In this document: piece by piece, positions 31,111-44,000 of the stretch
Layout of the letters: the number at the start of each line of letters is the position of its first letter
How positions within the stretch are numbered: position 1 is the first letter of the stretch
Notes under the pieces: generated by a model
Told to the model about the DNA's origin: nothing
Seen by the model: only the letters and a program-made list of their open reading frames with translations
Databases searched by the model: none
Made by a program: the position numbers and the translations under genes
Assembly: GCA_033030425.1 (NCBI GenBank)
Contig: JAUFSD010000025.1
Location: 992,001-1,056,000 of the forward strand
Direction: 5' to 3'
Source of the DNA: Verpa conica
Taxonomy: Eukaryota; Ascomycota; Pezizomycetes; Pezizales; Morchellaceae
Length of the DNA stretch: 64,000 nucleotides

Positions 31111-31230
31111 TCGGACTCGTCTCTATTGGACTCATCTATGTTGGGGTCGTCCCTGTTGGACCCATCTCTATTATACATGTCTCTGTTGGACCCATCTCTA
31201 TCGTACTCGTCTCTGTTGGACTCATCCATG
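31111..31230. repeat. 15-bp minisatellite, eight units
   Basis: Eight consecutive 15-bp units of the form TTGGACYCATCTCTR occur with moderate variation. The period is a multiple of three, so both strands are open. The minus strand reads repeats like DESNR/DGSNR, and the plus strand VGPISI-like repeats. No gene structure surrounds it, so I treat it as a minisatellite rather than a protein. Confidence 0.75.
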
Positions 31231-31407
31231 ATCGATCCTTTATAGAGCGATTGCACTGTACTAGTGCTTCCATTCTAGCGGCCCCCCCAAAAGAAAAAGC
31301 CATATAACCTAAAGTAAAAAACCCAGTAAGTAAAATTCATCAAAATGATCATCCGAAAGAAAGAAAGAGAAAGAAGCATAAAAACAAACTCTTCCATAAG
31401 AAAATTT

Positions 31408-31985
31408 GACACTTACCCCCCACAAAACAGCAAAGAACCCAGAATATATATCCGGAAATCCGGACGATTACCACCTTACCCCCCACACAGCAGAAAGAAC
31501 CCAGAATATATACCCGAAAATCCGGGCGGATTCTACCTTACTCCGCACAACAGCAAGAACCCAGGATATATATCCTGAAATCCGAGCGGATTTCACCTTA
31601 CCCCCAACACAACAGCAACACCCCAGGATATATATCCTGAAATCCGGACGGATTCCACCTTACCCCCAACACAACAGCAACACCCCAGGATATATATCCC
31701 GAAATCCGGGCGAACCCCACCTTACCACCCCCCACACAACCCCAAGAACCAAGGAAATATATCCCAAAATCCGAGCGAATGCCACCTTACCCCATACAAG
31801 CGCAACACCCCCTCCCCCCAGGATATATATCCCGAAATCCGGGCGGACACCCACCTAACATTCCAAAAGAACCACCACTCTCAGGATATATATCCCGGAA
31901 TCCGGGTGTATCCCACCTTACTCCAACACAACCGCAAGAACCCAGGGGGGTATATATCCAGTGATCCGGGCGAATCAACTGGAAT
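31408..31985. repeat. ~60-66-bp minisatellite, about nine units
   Basis: The core GGATATATATCCCGAAATCCGG recurs near 31443, 31504, 31563, 31626, 31686, 31755, 31824, 31883 and 31948. Spacers resemble CACCTTACCCCCAACACAACAGCAA. Each core contains the palindrome GGATATATATCC. Several frames stay open on both strands (for example a NPGYISRNPG-like repeat), a consequence of stop-free units. Confidence 0.85.
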
Positions 31986-33186
31986 TAACCACTTACAGGT
32001 TCTTAAACGGGGGGGAGAGAACGGTATTCTCAGTATAGAGCTAATGAGGAAAGGGTTCACCAATCCTAAAGGCTCCAGTTGGACCCTCCCCCCCTATCAA
32101 ACCAACATCAGTAAATGAATATCCAAAATTAAGACTTCTCAACCCGTCACAAAAATAAACAAAAAATCAATATAACAGTGATGGAAAAAAAAAAAAAAAA
32201 AGAGTATTACCTTAGGCCGTGTACAGCCATCTTCATTCAGGGTTTTTTTTTCACCTCTATATCATCGATAAGAGAGGGAGGGAGGGAGGAAAGCCCTAAG
32301 ACTAATCCAAGAAGAAAAGAGGAAAGAAAAAAAAAACCAAAGGTTGGATCGGACCGGATGACCCAAGATCCAGGACGGAGGCGTCTTTTTCATATCAAAC
32401 TGACGCGGGGAACACACAGTTCTCACCGCGCCGTTTAGGGGGGGGACGCCTCGAAGGAGCGTATTTTTAAAGTCGACGCCTATAAAGGCGCAAAAGAGAG
32501 GAGGACAGGAGGAGAGAAAAGGATATGTTCGTGAGGTGGGGGGGGAGGAGAATGTATGTTTGTGTGTGGGTGTGTTTGTGTGTGAAAATTCTCTTATTAT
32601 AAACAATCCCCTTCTCACGCACGAAGCATGACATGATATGTTTAGAATTTCTCTAGATACTAATTAATCGATTCTACTATTCGGTCTCTAGCGATAGATA
32701 CTGTGAGCGTTGTTATTATGTATATCTCGAAACAGAAAAATACCCGGAACTTGCCGCGGAAGAACCCGATGACGTCAAGCTTGTTTACTTTATTTTTGAC
32801 AAAAGGGGAGTTCTAGCCTCTTATGCTTTATTAGGGTACGCATGAATCATGGCCATGTATCACAAAGCTCTAGCCACGAGTGATATAATATGATCCTTTA
32901 CAGAACCCCCAGTTGTGGTTAAACAAGAATATCGAAGTTACTTCTATAGGAAACTAATTAACTATTTCTACAGAAAGGAACCGTTCCTAACTATTCGGTA
33001 CTGCCATAATCAAGTAAAAAAATGCTATGATGTCGTCAGAAAAACCAGGCTTAAAAAAAAAAAAATAAGTGGTATCGTCAATTTCGTCCTCTTCCCCCTC
33101 TTTTCATGATAGCTCCAGCATTCGGAGTCAAAAACTTCCCTAATTTCAGCATTAGAAAATCCACACAAATAGCCCCCCTCCTCGGC
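31986..33186. other. Region 3' of ORC4 with purine-rich tracts
   Basis: No gene seen. It holds a poly-A run (about 32183-32202), GAGG-rich sequence (32273-32330) and a TG-rich run (32553-32583). The 3' UTR of the minus-strand ORC4 gene should lie near 33100-33186. Confidence 0.4.
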
Positions 33187-35771
33187 TTAAACCTCTCTAC
33201 ACCATTTCCCCAACCCTCCTCTTCCTCCGCCAGCTTTCCCTCCCTCTATACACCTCCCTATCTCACCTAACCCGACCTCAACCCTCCACATCCTCCCTTC
33301 TCTCCCCATACCTCCCTGCCTTGCGCCTACACCCCCGCCAACACCAACAATAGCCGGCGCCAACAGCCCATATTCTCCAAGTCTCTCCCATGCACCCATA
33401 GCTACTTCTTTCCCCCATAACCTCCCCGCAATCACCCCCATAGCCGCTGATGCAATCTTAACGGTTGCTGCAAGGGTTGCATATTCATCATATGCCATAC
33501 TAAAGTTGCACGTATCAGTGTCGCTAACGACATCCAGCCGAGCAGCAGCAATCAATAGTGAGAGTTCTAGGTCTGTAAGCCCATCGAGGATAGAGAGAAC
33601 GCTATCCGGCTCCGCAAGACTACTAGACGCAGCAGTGAAGGCAGATCCAGTAGGGAAAACCAATGTAGAAGGGAGAGTAGACACAGGGAGGATACAAGCG
33701 TTGTAGAATGCCTTTACATCCTTACTCATTGCAAACACACGCTTCAAAAGGCGTTGGAACGATTTATCGTTTTTGTAGAGGTCTTCAAGATGGTTATTCC
33801 ATTTCTCGAATACCTCACGCTCATCATCGGCTACGTTCATTTCGCTGTCCACTTCATCCATGTCAACGGCTAGTGAGCTCTTACACACGTCCCAGAAGTG
33901 GCCGAGAGTGGCAGGGTTGCGGAGGTGGACGGTTCGGTGTGAGAAGCGGGATTTAACACGCTTCTCGAGTGTGTCGGCGACGTCGATGCGGGTTGTTGTA
34001 CCGATTACTGCGATTGGGGCTTTGCGGGATTGGGCGATATCAAATAGGTTATACAGTAGTGTCTGTCTCGCGTGGGTAGCAAACAGATCGAACTCCTCGA
34101 GTAGGAAGATAACACTCAGCGCAGTCTTTGGGGCTTCATCTGCCTCTTCTTCATCTGGGTTCTTGAGTTCGTCTGGGTGTGACAAAAGTGCAAGAATAGA
34201 GGAGAGAGTATCCGCGAAGTTTGTTTTTGGTTGGTCTTTTTCATCCAATTCCATTTCAACACCGAGTTGCCGCCAGATTTCACGAAGGGCTATGCGGTCG
34301 TCCGTCTGGAGGAAGCCATTGAGGCGGACGACAAGGAATTCGGAAGAGTGATCTTCTTTGAGATCCGAAATTGCGGTTTCGACAAGCTGAGTTTGTGTTA
34401 GCTGCATTCACGGGTGGGGATGAGGGGAGTGTTTACGGTAGTTTTACCGCTGCCACGGGCGCCAATGATGAGCATGGAATTGCCTTCTCCAGCTACAACG
34501 GTTTGCTCAAGGAGTTTCCGGACGTTAGATTCCTCTTCAGTTACTCCGACAAGCTTCGATTTCTTCCGTCCCATTAACTTTGGCAAGATACGTTTCTTGA
34601 GAGCTTTCATTGCCTTTTGTGAAAATTTCTCTTGTTCTATTTCCCCATCCTTTGCAGGTACACCATTCTGTTCGGCGGTGTCAATGCTCCTCCCCTCCGG
34701 AATCGCAAAAGGATCCACCATCCCATCCAACGCAACAGTCTTTTTCGCCGGTGTTGGCAATGACCGCCTCTTATTTACTCTTTCCTTATAAGTTGGTGTT
34801 GCAGCCGCCATCTCAATCAACCCATCCCTACCAACAACATCCTCATCCTCATCCAGAATATCCACATGAACATCCACATCATCCTCACCCTCCGCATCAG
34901 TCTCATGCAAACTCCCATAACTTAGCCTCCCCCCCCGCGTTTTAAGACCCGCACTTGGTGTAACCTCCTCCATCACTGTAACCGGCGCAATATCCACACT
35001 CTCCGGCACCTCCGGTGCACTCTTCTTTCTCGCCCTCGGAGGGCGGCCACGGGGCTTGATTGTTGTTGCAGGTGTGGACGGGATAGGGACAGTTTTTTTC
35101 GCCACCATGATTGGGGAAGACTTTGTAACATGAACCGAAATCGGGTCCTCATCCTCTTCCTCCCCCTCCTCATCACTCTCACCACGGGATAGGAGTGAGG
35201 TCCGACGTGATTTATAAGTTATGCGAGGTTTCCGCGTGATATTCCGTCGCTTCGGAGTTGGGTTCGAGAGATTTGAGACGCGTTGAGGGGCAGTACCAGC
35301 GAGCTCATCGGCGGAAGACGGAGGATCAAATACATCTTTACTCGCACTTATTGGTACCGGGGGTGGTAAATCCGATTCCTCTACGCTCTGTAGCCCCTTC
35401 GCCTTCTCCTGCTCACCACTCCCACCCACCACTGTCTGCTGTGTAGATTTTCCCTTCCGCGTCGCCGATGCCGGCGTCACAGCGTTCTTCCGCGGCCTCC
35501 CTACCTTCGGGGTGACGGGATTCGGAGTCGCAAGCTGGTTCTTCCTCGGCCGTCCTGGCCCTCGCTTAGCCGGTACAACTGGGGTAGCAACCTCACTCGC
35601 ACCCGCATCCTCCACGCGCTTCCCGGGAGTCCCTGCTACAGCTGTAGATACTGCTATTGTGTCCTGGAGTTCTGGGCTTCGCGTACGCGTCGGGGAAGAC
35701 GGAGAGGCGATGCGGACACGTTTTGAGGAGGGTGCTTTTTCAGAACCCGGGGTCTTGCGTTTAGGTGGCAT
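33187..35771 (-). CDS. orc4: Origin recognition complex subunit 4, with AT-hooks
   Basis: Two exons, 35771-34437 and 34386-33187, join to 844 residues. The 49-50-nt intron (donor GTAAAC, CTAAC branch, acceptor ACTCAG) falls right after the P-loop, restoring GSGKTTLVETAI. Walker A is GARGSGKT (437-444). Walker B is FLLEEFDLF (about 539-547), with Glu where relatives usually have Asp, followed by the ORC4-typical arginine-bearing GTTTRID segment and a C-terminal winged-helix region. The N-terminal ~430 residues are disordered and carry three AT-hook cores: GPGRPRK (71-77), VGRPRKN (90-96) and RGRPPRARKK (241-250). ORC4 is an ATPase-fold subunit of the six-protein complex that marks replication origins. 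The S. pombe protein uses AT-hooks to bind AT-rich origins, so a similar role is plausible. The C-terminus is Gly-rich. Confidence 0.92.
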
Positions 35772-36973
35772 TGTTCTTTTTTTTGTGTAGATGTTGGTTT
35801 CTGGGATTGTTTCGGGGGGCGGGCGTTGAGAGAAGCTTTGGTTGGGTGCGACGCGGCGAGACAGCTGGCGGCGGCGTGGGTTAGGGCTGTGGCGGCTTGG
35901 CGGCGTCGAGTGATCGTTGGAGATGGGGGTGATAGGTTAATTGTAATTGCTTACTCGTTCAGCCATTAAGATATGATATACTCAGGGAGCTGTGAAGGTA
36001 GATCTATAGGTGAAGATGCACAAAACCCTCGGATCAAACATGGATACGTATACTACATACATGTAGTTCCGTCATGAACCCCACCCAGACCGGGGCCGAT
36101 ACATATACCTCTCCCTCTCCTGATCAGCAGCTTCACCTAGTTTAATCCCTCGTCAAGTTCTTTACTCTTGAGAACTGGTACACGGTTGGCTCCATTCATC
36201 AGACCTGAAGATTTAAGTAGGATACCACCCCAGTGTTTAAATGCACATACACTCTAACCTATGAATAGCAGTAGATAGATATCAATCCTGGTAGGAACAC
36301 AGGTAATAGATAACGAAGAAATACAACGGGGGGACTGGTATATATTACCCTATATATAAAGTAGAGTCCCCCACTTCCACAATTCACCCTGCACTAGGAG
36401 TGGTTGAATTATCTTCACTTGAATGAATTAATCATAAGTACATCGAGCCCAAGGGATAAGGTACTTGCGCCCCATACAGTAACAATAAAAGTAGCAAAAA
36501 AACAAACAAAAACAAAACTAAACCCAAATTCGCTTCCTCTCAGCCCCCTTGTTCTCCTTGTATACTCTCTTCTTCCTCCTTCTCGCTGCTCTCCGCTACA
36601 TCCTCCCACATGCAATCTCACCCCACCTCCACTCTTCCTCCCTCTCCCTTTCTCGTTCGTCTGCTCCCTCCCTCCTGCCCCCTCTCTTGCTTACCACCTT
36701 ATTCCTGTTTCTTTATCATCTTCACTTGCTTTAACTGGAGGTTATTTAAGTATAAACTTAATATGATTCCTTTGTTTGTGATTTATAGTGCATAAGCTAT
36801 CAAAACTTTGGCACCTATATATTTATTGCCCTGCTGCTAAATATATCTAGACCATTCTTGCTAAGCCTACATCCGGTTATTAATGTACAACACGCTTAAC
36901 CCGTACTAAAAACACGCTTTAGTAAGCATCTCTACTCTAGACCGACTAACATCACGAAATTGAGAATCCATGC
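35772..36973. other. Intergenic region upstream of ORC4, with a pyrimidine tract
   Basis: The ORC4 promoter should lie from 35772 leftward on the minus strand; no TATA box stands out. From about 36533 to 36715 the plus strand is a near-continuous CT-rich tract (CTTCCTCC-type). Open frames through it are compositional. A copy of the TGAATGAATTAATCAT motif is at 36420-36441. Confidence 0.4.
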
Positions 36974-38484
36974 TCACATACCGTATGGTTTCGGAAATTG
37001 ATCCTTATTATTTTCCTCCACGGCCTTTTGCACGAGCTGTTTGAGGTAAAAGGAAAACTTCAAATAGGTCGGGTCAGACTCCCCACAGAATTTGACTAAT
37101 TGCGTATGGTCACTTTCTACTGTAATTTTTATCTCGCTCTCCAAAAACAAAATTGCATTCTCCTTATCAACCACCATCACCTTTTTCCCAGTGCTCTCCC
37201 ACTCCCCTTTCTTGGTGTTCTGGAGGAGATTAGTCTCAATCTATACAAGCAGATGCCTTGTTTTACCTCTTCAACCTCATGCGTCTCCTCTGTCTCAGTA
37301 AAGGTAAAGATCTCACGCGAAGCCATGACATCTCTGAGTCCGTCTCGCAGAAAATACAAGTATTCGGAGCCGTAACTGAATCGATCAAGGAGCTCGATCC
37401 TTGATTTCATCTCTTCCCCGGTCAGTGTATTTGTGACCATATTTTTCAGTTGGCCCACTTCAAAGCCTGAATGTGGGACCCCAAACAGGAACAACGCGCG
37501 TGTTGCATCCAAGATATGTCTAAATGTGCTATCGAGCTTCGAGCTCAACAACGTCTAACAATTATACACCGTTGTAAGTTTCCAATGACCGGCTAAAACG
37601 AATACTTCGCTTATATATCCTTGAAAAATAAACAAGGTCTACCTGTAATATCAAAACTCCACCAATATCATGACCGATAAAAGCAATTGGCCTATTCTAC
37701 AAAAAGAAAGTGGGGGGAGAATTAGTTCATGACTCAATACTTCACTCCACAAATAGCCCCAGGTACAGATTGATACCTTTGCAGCGGAACCTCTAGCCTG
37801 ATTTATCTCGTGCATAAGTGTCTGCGCATATTCCGATATTCTATAATTTACTGTATGAGACCCCGTGAGATTCGTATTATAGCCGTGAGTCAGAATCCGA
37901 ACGTTGTCAATGTGCGCAGGAAGATAGTCATGAAGCCACATCTCCCCAGTGTCGTTATTTCTCCATGACCCAAAAGCATGCCCGCTGAGGCCATTCACTG
38001 CTATAACACTAGATATTAAAAAAAAAAAAATAGCACGAAATCAACACCCGATATATATCTTAAACGAGATAGAACATAAGCCAAAAGTCGTAACTAACTC
38101 GAAAACAATCTCCTTTTCAGGATTGTTTAAAGGCGTCAACCCCTCAAATTGACAGTCAACCGCAAGGGTGACCAGCATCCCGTCCTCGTCTACAACACCA
38201 GGTACGGATACTCTATTCGCCTTGAAGGTATCGAGTTTCTGGAATGCTTCAGAGGGACATCCCTCTAAATTCAATAATGCTACTTGAAAACCACCCAAAG
38301 ACGATGCAGCGGGATAGACGGAGAGATAACTCTCATTGATGTCCGTGAGAGACCTGTCAACTCTCTTGAGGAAATACAATACCGTCTCTTTTGTCCATCC
38401 ATCTGGGATCTCTTGGATTCGCCAACACTTCCGGACTCTACTGGCCGCTTCTGGGGCGAAGGTCTGTGGAATAGTAAGGCCCAT
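36974..38484 (-). CDS. SesB-like alpha/beta-hydrolase protein, five exons
   Basis: Exons 38484-38099, 38008-37777, 37696-37643, 37554-37267 and 37219-36974 join in frame to 401 codons plus TGA. Donors are GTTAGT, GTATCA, GTAGAC and GTAAAA. Intron positions and phases match those of the NLR-like gene at 23.6-28.5 kb, so the two are paralogues. Motifs: CWRIQEIPDGW near residue 20, VNGLSGHAFGSWRN, THGYNTNL, IAFIGHDIGG at the nucleophile elbow, FLFGVPHSG. The elbow has Asp where Ser is usual (the paralogue has GHSVGG). No NACHT domain follows: the frame ends shortly after the hydrolase domain, at a site (GGTATGTGA) that could also be a splice donor. It may be a stand-alone hydrolase, a partner of NLR-like proteins, or the head of a truncated NLR. 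Confidence 0.8.
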
Positions 38485-38489
38485 AGGTA

Positions 38490-41400
38490 AGATAGCTGAG
38501 CCCTGACAAAATATAGATATCGATGTAGGTTTCTAATGTTGTATTACTATTGAATATGAGGAATTAGTTTCAGCTTGACGGCCATGGTAAAAGAGTTGAT
38601 ATCAACACACCTATATGTATATTAAATAATAAGCAATTACCTTAGACTCTATGCCGCAGAATAAGATTGGCTAGCGGAAACAACAGTAGGGGTCTTGTGT
38701 TTCTCAAAGGTCTTCAGTTATGGTATTTCATAGATGCTTCAAGCTCAATCTATAAAACACTCAAGAAAATCTCCACAAAAGAGTGAGTCCGTCTTAAAGC
38801 GGGGTAGCTGCAATCGCTGATTACGACTCTGAGGTTACACAAATAAGAATAACCGCCCCCCCCCCATATTCGGGTAACAAATTGTTTGGAACAATACATT
38901 TATCCCCAGCACCTACCTAGCACTTTTAATGACGATCTTTCCAAAACAAGTAATGTAAACCCCTATTAAGACGTCAGATTACCTCCAGTACTATATACTC
39001 AAAGATAAAAAAGATGCATAACAAATCACAAAACTATTCATACATATATAGATACATATACGATCACCCAATAGAACGTACCCGACCACCTCATTCTCCT
39101 TATATATACATCTTTCGCAACCACTATATACGAGATTATAGATCACTAAAGAGATGTGCTTATAAAAAGGAGTACTATTTGACGTGTATACGCACTTGAT
39201 GAATGGAATAAACAAAAGGTTATTCCTGAAGCAGTAGGTAGATGTGAAGTAGAGAAAATTCTCCTTTTGGTTCTCTAAAAAGTGCCCCTCAACTTCTCTA
39301 TATAGCATCTATATATAATTTATTCATTAGCCTCCTTCTATGCCCTCCTTTTCACTCCTATATATATATCTACAGAGTAGTTGACTAGGGAGGATACTTC
39401 GACAATCTTTTTGATATACGGGCGAGCAATCTTCCATGACTAAAGTATAAAATTCATACCATGATAATAATTAGACCAAATACATATAATATAAAGGAAA
39501 AAGCCTATAATGAATATCCATTCGTCCACAATGCTACTGTATAGTCTCGGATATACAAAAGGTATCAGAAAGTAGCTCCATAAGTACTCCGACAGTCTGA
39601 TACTGATTGGCTAACTACTAAATATACATGAACGAAAAAGACTCCATAGACACCTTACCCAAAACCTACAAAACCACCAGATTCTAAGGCTATAATACTT
39701 CCTTATTACTACGCTATAGACTCAGTCAAGCTATTCAAGCTTATTGAGAATAACCTCGATAATTAGAACAGAAGATATATGAACGATTAAATTAAATCTC
39801 CCGTAGGTGCCTCAACACCAGACAAAGGAAAAATGATAAACTATCCTACAAAGTGAGTTGCCCCAATAAAAAGATAGCTCTTTCATACTAAAAATATTTA
39901 AACTCGCTTGAACGCAGAAAAACCCGTACCCTCAATCTACACAAGCCTGATACAATCCGTGAGACCGGAGGAGAGGAACTAAATATTCAAAAGAGGGGCT
40001 TTTTAGGTATGTGTACACTAAAGCCTTGACGGTAGAGGTTTAGACGTCTGTTTGCGATATAAGCATATCCTGAAATGATAGTTACAGTTAGAGATAGCGG
40101 ACTGGGAAAAATTCCTATATTGCGATCCCAAGCTGGGAGTTAAAAGCAACAATAAGTGTCTAATATAAACTCATATAAAAAATCTCCCAGTAAACACTCC
40201 GTTACCCGTTACTGGCGATAGTTAGAGACCTTCTAGTAGAAAAAATGAGCTTAAGGTATAGCACTACTATCAAAGGACAGGATACTTAACTTTGTAGGTG
40301 CCTAGATATAGTCTATAGCACACAACAATCTCAACTTCATTCAGAGCGCCATTTACTCTATTCTTCAGAATAAAATATTTAGCTGGATACCTAACTTCGC
40401 GCCTCCCGGCCAGCCGCGCGCATAACCAACATATGCAAAGTTCAGCATAACTATTTATCCCATAAATGGAGCCCTGCAGAAGCCCAATCAGTAATATTAT
40501 TTCTAAATTTAGATTAAGGCAATCCCCCAGAAAGAGCTAGGTACCAGCCTTGTTTTTTTCAAACGGGTTACACAAACGCTGTATAATAAAGGTGCGGTAC
40601 GTAAACCTACCAGAATTCCAGTCCCCATCTCCAGGAATTCCGGCTGACTGCATGGATACAAAACCCAGTTTTTACTAGCAAGTATCCACTCCCCCAGTGT
40701 TTCATAGGCACCCGACAGGGATACGGGCGGATGATAGGCTTTTCCTGCAGATTCTATAATTATGGTGTGATAGAATAACCACACACAAAAGAGATTAAGT
40801 TAACCACCCCGCACTCAAGGTTCCCGGATAGATAATATACCCTCCCTCTTGCATATATGTAGAGGAACCCCTGTAGGGGGGGAAAAATCAGGCGGGCTTT
40901 GATCAGCCCCCCTGAGTGAGAGTCTGTGACCTGATAACTATGTAGTATTGGAGGATCACAAGTCTTATTGTAGCACCAAGGCACTATAGAGCTGAAAAGA
41001 TATGGCTCATTCGATTCCGTTCAAATGTACCACAAGAGTAGATAACACTCCAAAATCACGTTAATGATCACCATCTAATCAGGAAAATAGCACTCTTCAT
41101 ATTGCACAAGCAAGGAGATGGTTGTATGCAGGTATGATAGTACATTATTGTGATATATGCACCCTCCGCCATCATATCATTATGTGAGGTTGGTGGTAGT
41201 GGTGATTGATAGCGGGGTTGAAGTGCAGGAGATGAAGTTTTTAGGCCCCCCCTTGCATCTACTCTCCCTGCCGTTCTCGCAGTTCCTCGGAGATCGCCTC
41301 TGTATTTGTTTTATCCCCCCTTTCCGGATATATAGGGTGCATGACCTACCTAATTCTGGTAGCTATCCCTCCCACTGACCTAACTTACCCGGCTCCTGTG

Positions 41401-44000
41401 TTGTTGTACTACAGGGAAATGATCATAATATCGCGCCCTATAGCTAGTTCAGTAAGCTATGAAGACTTAATGTTCACGGGAGAAAAAAGTTACTGTCTTC
41501 AATATTTAGATGTATGTAGTCTTTTTCTAATAGGGCTTTATATAATGAAATAGAAAATTTGCGTAGTCGGATATATAGTAATGAATAAATGTAATTAACG
41601 TAGATATACCCTATATAAACCATTATAAATCATGGGGTCCCTAGGTTTGACCTTAATATCCCTTAGTACGGTATATCACTAATAAATCTTAGCAGAAAAA
41701 CAAGTGCGTACATAATATATAATTCATAGACTTTATATATGGAAAGCTAATAATAGTTACAAGCAACCGGTTATTTCTTTTTTTTCTAAGAAGTTATTTA
41801 TCTGTGCAGATACGTATTATAGTAGAGAGCAGAAGTGTTTGGAATGCCCAGTTAATATGGCCGAGTGATACCGTATGATTAAAGATCTATATACAGTAGA
41901 CTTCCATAATAAGATTATGTTTGTGACTAAGATCCCATATTCTTAAAGACTACATTCTCGTTTTCTTCTTTTCATTTCAATCATGTTAATTAGTCTAAGG
42001 TACAAAGAAAGAGTGCATACAACACCTATATTCAAGGCACCTCAACCACCGAGGTAAAAAGATCACTTCCCCTAATAGCACATATATATACCCTAGTTGG
42101 TATAAACCAATTACAGGTCTGATATATCATATCCTCATAGGCAGTGATCTTTATAAGTCTTATAACGGAAGTCTACCATATTCTGATAGGGTATAAAGAA
42201 ACCGGTTTCAGTTATCGGGTTATTCAGCACAAACTCATGACAAATAATCTACTCTTACACCTAAATAGGATAGTGTTCTCTTTCTGTTTCAAATGTACAG
42301 AAGACACTAAACAGCATCTGATCCCGCAGAGTACCATTTAGGCCCGTAGATACCACGAGCCCTCTATCACCTTTCTTAAACCATAGTCAAAGTCCGTAAA
42401 ATTAGCGTCCCAACATAGATACTCGAATAACTTCCATATACGCCCCCCCATATACGCCCCATTCTGAATCACCTAAATAATCTTTAAGACACTGATACCC
42501 CCCCCCCCCATGTGCCACGAGGCATTTGTAAGACAATCTTCCCCCGCGGAGAATCTTAAATTAAACGGCCTTCCCGACGCGACCCGCGATAAAAGACCAC
42601 ACCGACCAAAATACTAGGATAGCGTACTAGTACAATTAGCGCTTAAGAGGTATCTAAAACACTGGACGGGAGAATAATGCCGGAATATCTTATTCAAAGG
42701 GTGATATTAAAAGGCGCGGCGGAATGACTACCACCGCTAGCCGCGATGGTGATGACCGAGATTAAAGTATCTCTTGGAATGTCGCCGAGAAGCAGTTTCT
42801 CGGGGACATTTAAGTTTTATGACTGGGCACAGGCCCCTGTATCTAGTCTCAAGTATAGGAAACTGAGCAGAATGTCTATACCACAAACCTACGCCGAGAA
42901 AGCAACAATAGGCGTATCCATGAACCAACGTTAAAACTCCTCCCAATAAAACATGCCAAATCCCATTACGCTATGATGAATACTCAGCTAAAACCGGGAT
43001 GACCTAATTACATGCCCATAGCTATAGATAAACCGGCAAATTCTTAGTTGCTGATTTGTAACGAGGTTAGACAGAGCTCTGTTACAACACGTAAGTAGGC
43101 CAATATAAGGATATTTTATACCTTTGCGGCCACTTGAAACGTCTATTTTTACTTGCAATATACGTAATAGATAGCCCTCAGGAGTACTCCGTCACCTCAA
43201 AGTGATACATTACTGACTCAAGAGAACCCCTTATACCCTTTGGATTCTAATACAAATGCTTGTTCCCTGAGATCCTCAGAGTAAGGCAACGAACCACTAG
43301 ACGAAGAAAGCAGGGATCTGGTAATGAGTGAGTCTGGGGGAGTGAGTCTGTGGGAGTACCCCAGCACCAGAAAACTTAGGCATTGCTTATATATACACGA
43401 GTGATGAGTGATGACATGCATGAAAGCTAGCACATAGCTATAGGACGGAAGAAATATATACGTGTCAAACCAATTACAAAGCTAGAGACAGCAGATCTTC
43501 ATGTTGTACAAAAAAAACAATGGGGCTAGAAGTAACCGCATTCCAAATCAAAATGCTACCGATTACATATCATATTTCTCTTTCACACCGCAATACCGAG
43601 GTCGGAACGTTACGGTCAGTGAATCGTCAGGATCGAAAGAAAGTGCAGGTTTCGAAGATGCATTGCTTCTGAGGTTTTTTTTTTCTCTTTTAATTGCCCT
43701 GACCTAGTAAGTCTGCGCTGCGGCCTAATCTGTTACTCTACCACCCCCAGGTTTTTCTTTTGCTGTCTGCTCCGAGTAAGCTAGATGTTCTCCCCCTCCC
43801 ATCGGGAACCCCCCCTGAGGAAATACTACCCCGATCCGTATGGAGTTCCCCACGTACTACCTTATGTACAGGATAGGCTCGCGAACTTTGTGACCGGGGA
43901 TATTCTCCGGAAAATAAACCTTAATCTTAAAATGTCAAAACCCCCATTAAAGCCTGATATAGACCCCGTAAGTGGTACGTTTTTCTTCACTTTCCCTCCT
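38490..44000. other. Long AT-rich gene-free stretch
   Basis: I find no gene, tRNA or LTR. The frames are short and unlike known families. Small features: CCATATACGCCCC repeated in tandem near 42433-42460, a C-run near 42497-42509, a GGGAGTGAGTCTG duplication near 43335-43362, and a GC-rich near-palindrome at about 40890-40917. It is probably old transposon DNA. Confidence 0.4.

Noticed and set aside
31406..31858. 150-codon open frame across the minisatellite
   Set aside because: It is produced by stop-free tandem units and is open in other frames and on the other strand too; no gene signals.
31408..31985. Regular repeats resembling a CRISPR array
   Set aside because: The intervening segments are themselves repeated and unit length varies; the host is eukaryotic. 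It is a minisatellite.
34398..34436. Treating the two ORC4 frames as separate genes
   Set aside because: A 50-nt intron with a branch site joins them exactly after the P-loop, giving the expected ORC4 sequence.
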